Assembly (NCBI GenBank): GCA_027382625.1
Contig: JAJKFJ010001106.1
Location: 1-10,940, forward strand
Source of the DNA: Tetmemena sp. SeJ-2015
Taxonomy: Eukaryota; Ciliophora; Spirotrichea; Sporadotrichida; Oxytrichidae
Reading direction: 5' to 3'
DNA length: 10,940 bases
Shown: positions 8,409 through 10,940 of the stretch, piece after piece
How the letters are laid out: each line of letters begins with the position of its first letter
How positions within the stretch are numbered: position 1 is the stretch's first letter
Position numbers and translations under genes: made by a program
The notes under the pieces: model-generated
Told to the model about the DNA's origin: nothing
Seen by the model: the letters and a program-made list of their open reading frames with translations, nothing else
The model's database searches: none

Positions 8409-8755
8409 CAGAGATACAGCGCATGCGAAAATCGAAAATGCTGAATTTAAGGTACTTGCTCGTTGATCCCCATTTTTTGACCTTAAGCGAGTGAAGCAGG
8501 TGAAACCATACATTTCAGGTCTAGTTGACACCTAATTTATCGATTTGGAGCGGTTAAATCAAAAATCTCGATGGTGATTTTGGTCGAAAAAATGTGCAAA
8601 TTGGAAATTTTCAAGCATGTCCAAATTCAGCTTTGGCTCTTTTTCGCGCGAGTTGATCCCGCCCACGTGGGATCATCTCTACATCCTGCAACCCGGGGTA
8701 ATTTCGGGGTCCCTCAATGTATTCGACAAATTAGCACTCCTGATAAGTGCCTTGC
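8409..8755. repeat. Satellite unit 25 (type Y)
   Basis: Unit of 347 bp. It carries GAAAATCGAAAATG, CTTAAGCGAG and GTTGACACC like unit 23, and CCCTCAATG like unit 10. Around the CACGTG site it reads CCCACGTGGG, a longer perfect palindrome than in other units. Confidence 0.93.
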
Positions 8756-9093
8756 CAGGAGATACAGCGCATGCGAAAATTGAAAATGCTGCATTTAAGG
8801 TACTTCCTATTTGACCTTAATCGAGTGAAGCAGGTGAAACCATATTTTTTCAGGTCTAGATAACACCTAATCCTATCGATTTGGGGCGGTTAAATCGAAA
8901 ATTTCGATGGTGATTTTTTGTCGAAAAAAATTGTCAAAATTGAAAATTTCAAGCTTGTCCAAATCAGCTTTGGGCTCGTTTTCGTTCCGAGTTGATCCCG
9001 CACGTGCATCATCTATACATCTGCAACCCGGGGTAACTTCGGGGGTCCTGAATCGTATTTCGAACAAAATTAGCACTCGCTGATAAGTGCTTG
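8756..9093. repeat. Satellite unit 26, short internal deletion
   Basis: Unit of 338 bp, the shortest here. GGTACTTCCTATTTGACC near 8799-8816 lacks most of GCTCGTTGATCCC (about 12-13 bp). It carries TCGTTCCGAG like unit 20 and CTAGATAACACC. Confidence 0.92.
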
Positions 9094-9453
9094 CAGAGAT
9101 ACAGCGATGCGAAAATTGAAATTGCTGCATTTAAGGTACTTGGCTCGTTGATCCCATTTTTTTGACCTAATCGAGTGAAGCAGGTGAAAAACCATATTTT
9201 TTCAGGTCTAGTTAGAACCTAATTCTATCGATTTTTGAGCGGTTTAAATTCGAAAAAATTTTTTCCCGATGGTGATTTTTGGCGAAAAATGTTCAAAATT
9301 GAAAATTTGTGGTTAGGTCCAAATTCAGCTTTGGGCTCGTTTCGCGCGAGTTGATCCCGCACGATGCTTTCATCTCTACAATCTGCAACCCGCGTTAATT
9401 CCGGTCCCTGAATCGTATTTCAACAAAAATTTGCACTCGCTGATAAGTGCCTG
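9094..9453. repeat. Satellite unit 27, GTGGTTAGG block variant
   Basis: Unit of 360 bp. It carries GTTAGAACC, TTGTGGTTAGGTCC near 9307-9320, CCCGCG and TATTTCAACAAAA, the same combination as unit 17. The palindrome is broken (CGCACGATGC). Confidence 0.92.
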
Positions 9454-9813
9454 CAGAGATACAGCGCATGCGAAAAATTGAAAATGCTGCATTTAAGGTA
9501 CTTGCTTGTTTGATCCCATTTTTGACCTTAATCGAGTGAAGCAGGTTGAAACCATATTTTCAGGTCTAGTTGACACCTAATCTATCGATTAGAGCGGTTA
9601 AATCGAAAAATCTCGATTTGGGGATTTTTGTTTTGAAAAAAAAAGTCAAAATTTTAAAAATTTTAAAAAAATGTCCCCAAAATTTAGCTTTTTGGGGTCG
9701 TTTTTGCGCCGAGTTGACCCCCACGTGCATCATCTCTACATCTGCAACCGGGGTAATTCGGGGTCCCTAATCGTATTTCACAAAATTAGCAAAATCGCTG
9801 ATAAGTGGGCCCG
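9454..9813. repeat. Satellite unit 28, quality drop begins
   Basis: Unit of 360 bp with GTTGACACC plus GATTAGAGC. From about 9615 onward, A, T, G and C runs are inflated and TTGAAAAT-type words turn into TTTTAAAA. Confidence 0.9.
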
Positions 9814-10182
9814 CAGAGATTCAGCGAAAGCAAAAAATTTAAAATGCTGCATTTTAAGGGGACTTGCTCGTTGATCCCAAATTTTTTGACCTTTTTAACG
9901 AGTAACAAGGGGAAAAAACCCTATTTTTTAAATCTAGTTAACACCTAAATTTTCGATTTGGAGCGGGTTTAAAACGAAAATCTTTGATGGTTTATTTTTT
10001 TGGGCGAAAAAAATTTTAAAAATTTTAAAATTTCAAAACAAAGTCCAAAATTTACTTTGGGCTCGTTTTTTGCGCCCGGGTTTATCCCGCACCTTTCAAT
10101 TTATCTCTAATCTGCAACCCGGGGTAATTCGGGGGCCCTAATCGTTTTTTGGGCAAAATTAGCACTCGCTTATAAGTGCCTG
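9814..10182. repeat. Satellite unit 29, degraded
   Basis: Unit of 369 bp, the longest spacing. It starts CAGAGATTCAGCGAAAGC. It has many homopolymer expansions, and the CACGTG region reads CGCACCTTTCAATTT. The monomer is recognisable throughout. Confidence 0.88.
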
Positions 10183-10532
10183 CAGGGGGATACAGCGCAT
10201 GCGAAAAATTTAAAAAGCTGCATTTAAGGACTTGCTCGTTGACCCCATTTTTTGACCTTAATCGAGTGAAGCGGTTTAAAACCATATTTTTCAGGTTTTA
10301 GTTAAAAACCCAATCTATCGATTTGGAGCGGTTTTAAAACGAAAATCTCGATGGGATTTTTGGTCGAAAAAATTTTTAAAAATTTAAAATTTCAAGCAAG
10401 TCCAAATTTAGCTTTTGGGGTCGTTTTCGGCCGAGTTGATCCCGCACGTGCATCATTCTACATCTGCAACCCGGGGTAATTCGGGGTCCCTAATCGTATT
10501 TCGACAAAATTAGCACTCCCTGAAAGTGCCTG
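10183..10532. repeat. Satellite unit 30, degraded
   Basis: Unit of 350 bp. It starts CAGGGGGATACAGCGC. CACGTG is intact near 10446-10451, and CAAGCAAGTCC is as in unit 24. TTGAAAAT is replaced by TTTAAAAT. Confidence 0.9.
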
Positions 10533-10898
10533 CAGAGATAAAGCGCAAACGAAAAAGAAAATGCTGCATTTAAGGTACTTGCTCGTTGATCCCCTTTTTT
10601 TACCTTAATCGAGTGAAACAAAGAAAACCATATTTTTTTAGGGCTAGTTAACCCCTAATCTATTTGATTTGGAGCGGTTAAAAAGAAAATTTTCGAAAGG
10701 TGATTTTTTTGGGGAAAAAATTTTCAAAAATTTAAAAATTTTAAAAACATGTCCAAAAATTTAAACTTTTGGCTCGTTTTCCCCGCCGAGTTGTCCCGCC
10801 CCGTGCCCCATCTCTACATCGGGAACCCGGGGTTTTAAATTTGGGGGTCGGGCCCCCAATCGTATTTCGACAAAATTACACCCGCCGATAAGTGCCTG
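10533..10898. repeat. Satellite unit 31, degraded
   Basis: Unit of 366 bp. The palindrome region reads CCCCGTGCCCC. The end contains GGGTCGGGCCCCCAATCG where the consensus has GGGGTCCCTGAATCG. It has the heaviest base-call noise in the window. Confidence 0.88.
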
Positions 10899-10940
10899 CA
10901 GAGATCAGCGCATTCGAAAAAAAATTTAAAAAAGCTGGGA
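10899..10940. repeat. Satellite unit 32, partial at window edge
   Basis: The first 42 bases of another unit (CAGAGATCAGCGCATTCG onward), cut by the window end. This shows that the array continues to the right. Confidence 0.88.

Larger units (their letters stand above)
6305..8755. repeat. Diverged satellite subfamily block (units 19-25)
   Basis: Two sets of linked variants are confined, or nearly so, to this block. Type X (units 19, 22, 24) has GATGGCGATT, TCGTGCCGA and CAACTCGGGG. Type Y (units 20, 23, 25) has CTTAAGCGAG with GTTGACACC, and two of the three have GAAAATCGAAAATG. Each X unit is directly followed by a Y unit. Unit 21 is intermediate. This fits local amplification of a dimer, blurred by later exchange or by read errors. 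Confidence 0.75.
1..10940. repeat. Tandem satellite DNA array, 346-bp monomer, about 31.1 units
   Basis: The same roughly 346-bp sequence recurs head to tail with no interruption by unrelated DNA. Anchoring on CAGAGATACAGCGCATGC gives starts at 1, 348, 695, 1042, 1389, 1738, 2083, 2428 and onward to 10899. Monomer landmarks in consensus coordinates are AAAATTGAAAAT (20-31), GTTGATCCC (54-62), TTTTTCAGGTCTAGTTAAC (103-121), TATCGATTTGGAGCGG (130-145), AAAATTGAAAAT again (190-201), CAGCTTTGGGCTCG (220-233), GCACGTGC (255-262), CCCGGGGTAATTCGGGG (282-298) and TTAGCACTCGCTGATAAG (323-340). All units point the same way. The consensus is about 42% G+C. I do not recognise it as a named satellite family. 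Known satellites of this size are usually heterochromatic and often centromeric or pericentromeric; that location is inference. No gene is present. Confidence 0.97.
9615..10940. other. Low-fidelity stretch of the array
   Basis: Homopolymers are inflated and mixed words collapse into T/A or G/C runs (for example TTTTAAAAATTTTAAAA, GTGGGCCCG, GGGTCGGGCCCCC). The change is gradual, affects every part of the monomer and leaves the period recognisable. This looks like poor base calling near a read or contig end rather than a different sequence. Confidence 0.7.

Noticed and set aside
211..10285. Many short open frames of 60-118 codons on both strands, with similar peptides recurring (for example minus-strand 4344-4586 and 6080-6319).
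   Set aside because: They are the same two or three frames of the monomer read again and again. The 346-bp period is not a multiple of three, starts and stops shift with each small indel, no ribosome or splice context is kept, and the peptides resemble no family I know. Peptide similarity follows from DNA repetition.
1..10940. CRISPR array.
   Set aside because: The repeated unit is about 346 bp with no unique spacers. The full unit, not a short repeat, is conserved.
1..10940. Relationship to the Drosophila 1.688 (359-bp) satellite, because of similar length and words such as GCGAAAATTGA and TTAGCACT.
   Set aside because: The shared words are short and A/T-biased and are not in a convincing common order as far as I can judge from memory. 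An alignment to the published consensus would decide.
1..10940. Transposon insertions, terminal repeats, tRNA or rRNA genes within the array.
   Set aside because: Each stretch can be assigned to the monomer from start to end. No stretch of more than about 30 bases is foreign to it.

Overview
The whole window is one head-to-tail tandem array of a satellite DNA. I see no protein gene, RNA gene, transposon or unique-sequence flank. The repeat unit (monomer) has a hand-built consensus of 346 bp. I count 31 units (the junction between units 8 and 9 is rearranged) plus a 42-base start of a 32nd. The window begins at an arbitrary unit phase that I use as position 1 (CAGAGATACAGCGCATGC), and it ends inside a unit, so the array extends past at least the right edge and its true length is unknown. 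Observed spacings run from 338 to 369 bp. Most of the scatter is one- or two-base changes in A, T, G or C runs, typical of uncorrected long-read sequence, so single-base differences between units should not be over-read.

The organism cannot be named from this sequence. A long, homogeneous 346-bp array points to a eukaryote, with pericentromeric, centromeric or subtelomeric heterochromatin as the usual setting. The consensus is about 42% G+C (72 C and 74 G, hand count) with 20 CpG against about 15 expected, so CpG is not depleted. That fits a lineage with little germline CpG methylation, such as many insects or nematodes, better than a vertebrate; this is an inference only.

Layout: 1-2427 holds seven ordinary units, with a block variant in unit 3. 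At 2428-3498 (units 8-10) there is a local rearrangement: a 28-bp duplication joined to loss of about 27 bp at a unit junction, followed by a unit with a short insertion. 3499-6304 holds ordinary units plus a second trio (16-18) that partly resembles units 8-10. 6305-8755 (units 19-25) is a diverged subfamily in which paired variants recur on adjacent units, a hint of higher-order structure. 8756-9600 is ordinary apart from a short deletion. From about 9600 to the end the sequence degrades into inflated homopolymers, more likely poor base calls than biology.

No genes act together here. Short open frames on both strands are by-products of a repeat with few stop codons: they recur with each monomer, change frame with every indel and have no stable start. 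The points worth a second look are the non-random distribution of block variants, possible half-unit homology inside the monomer, a dyad-rich segment and an 8-bp CACGTG palindrome kept in most units.
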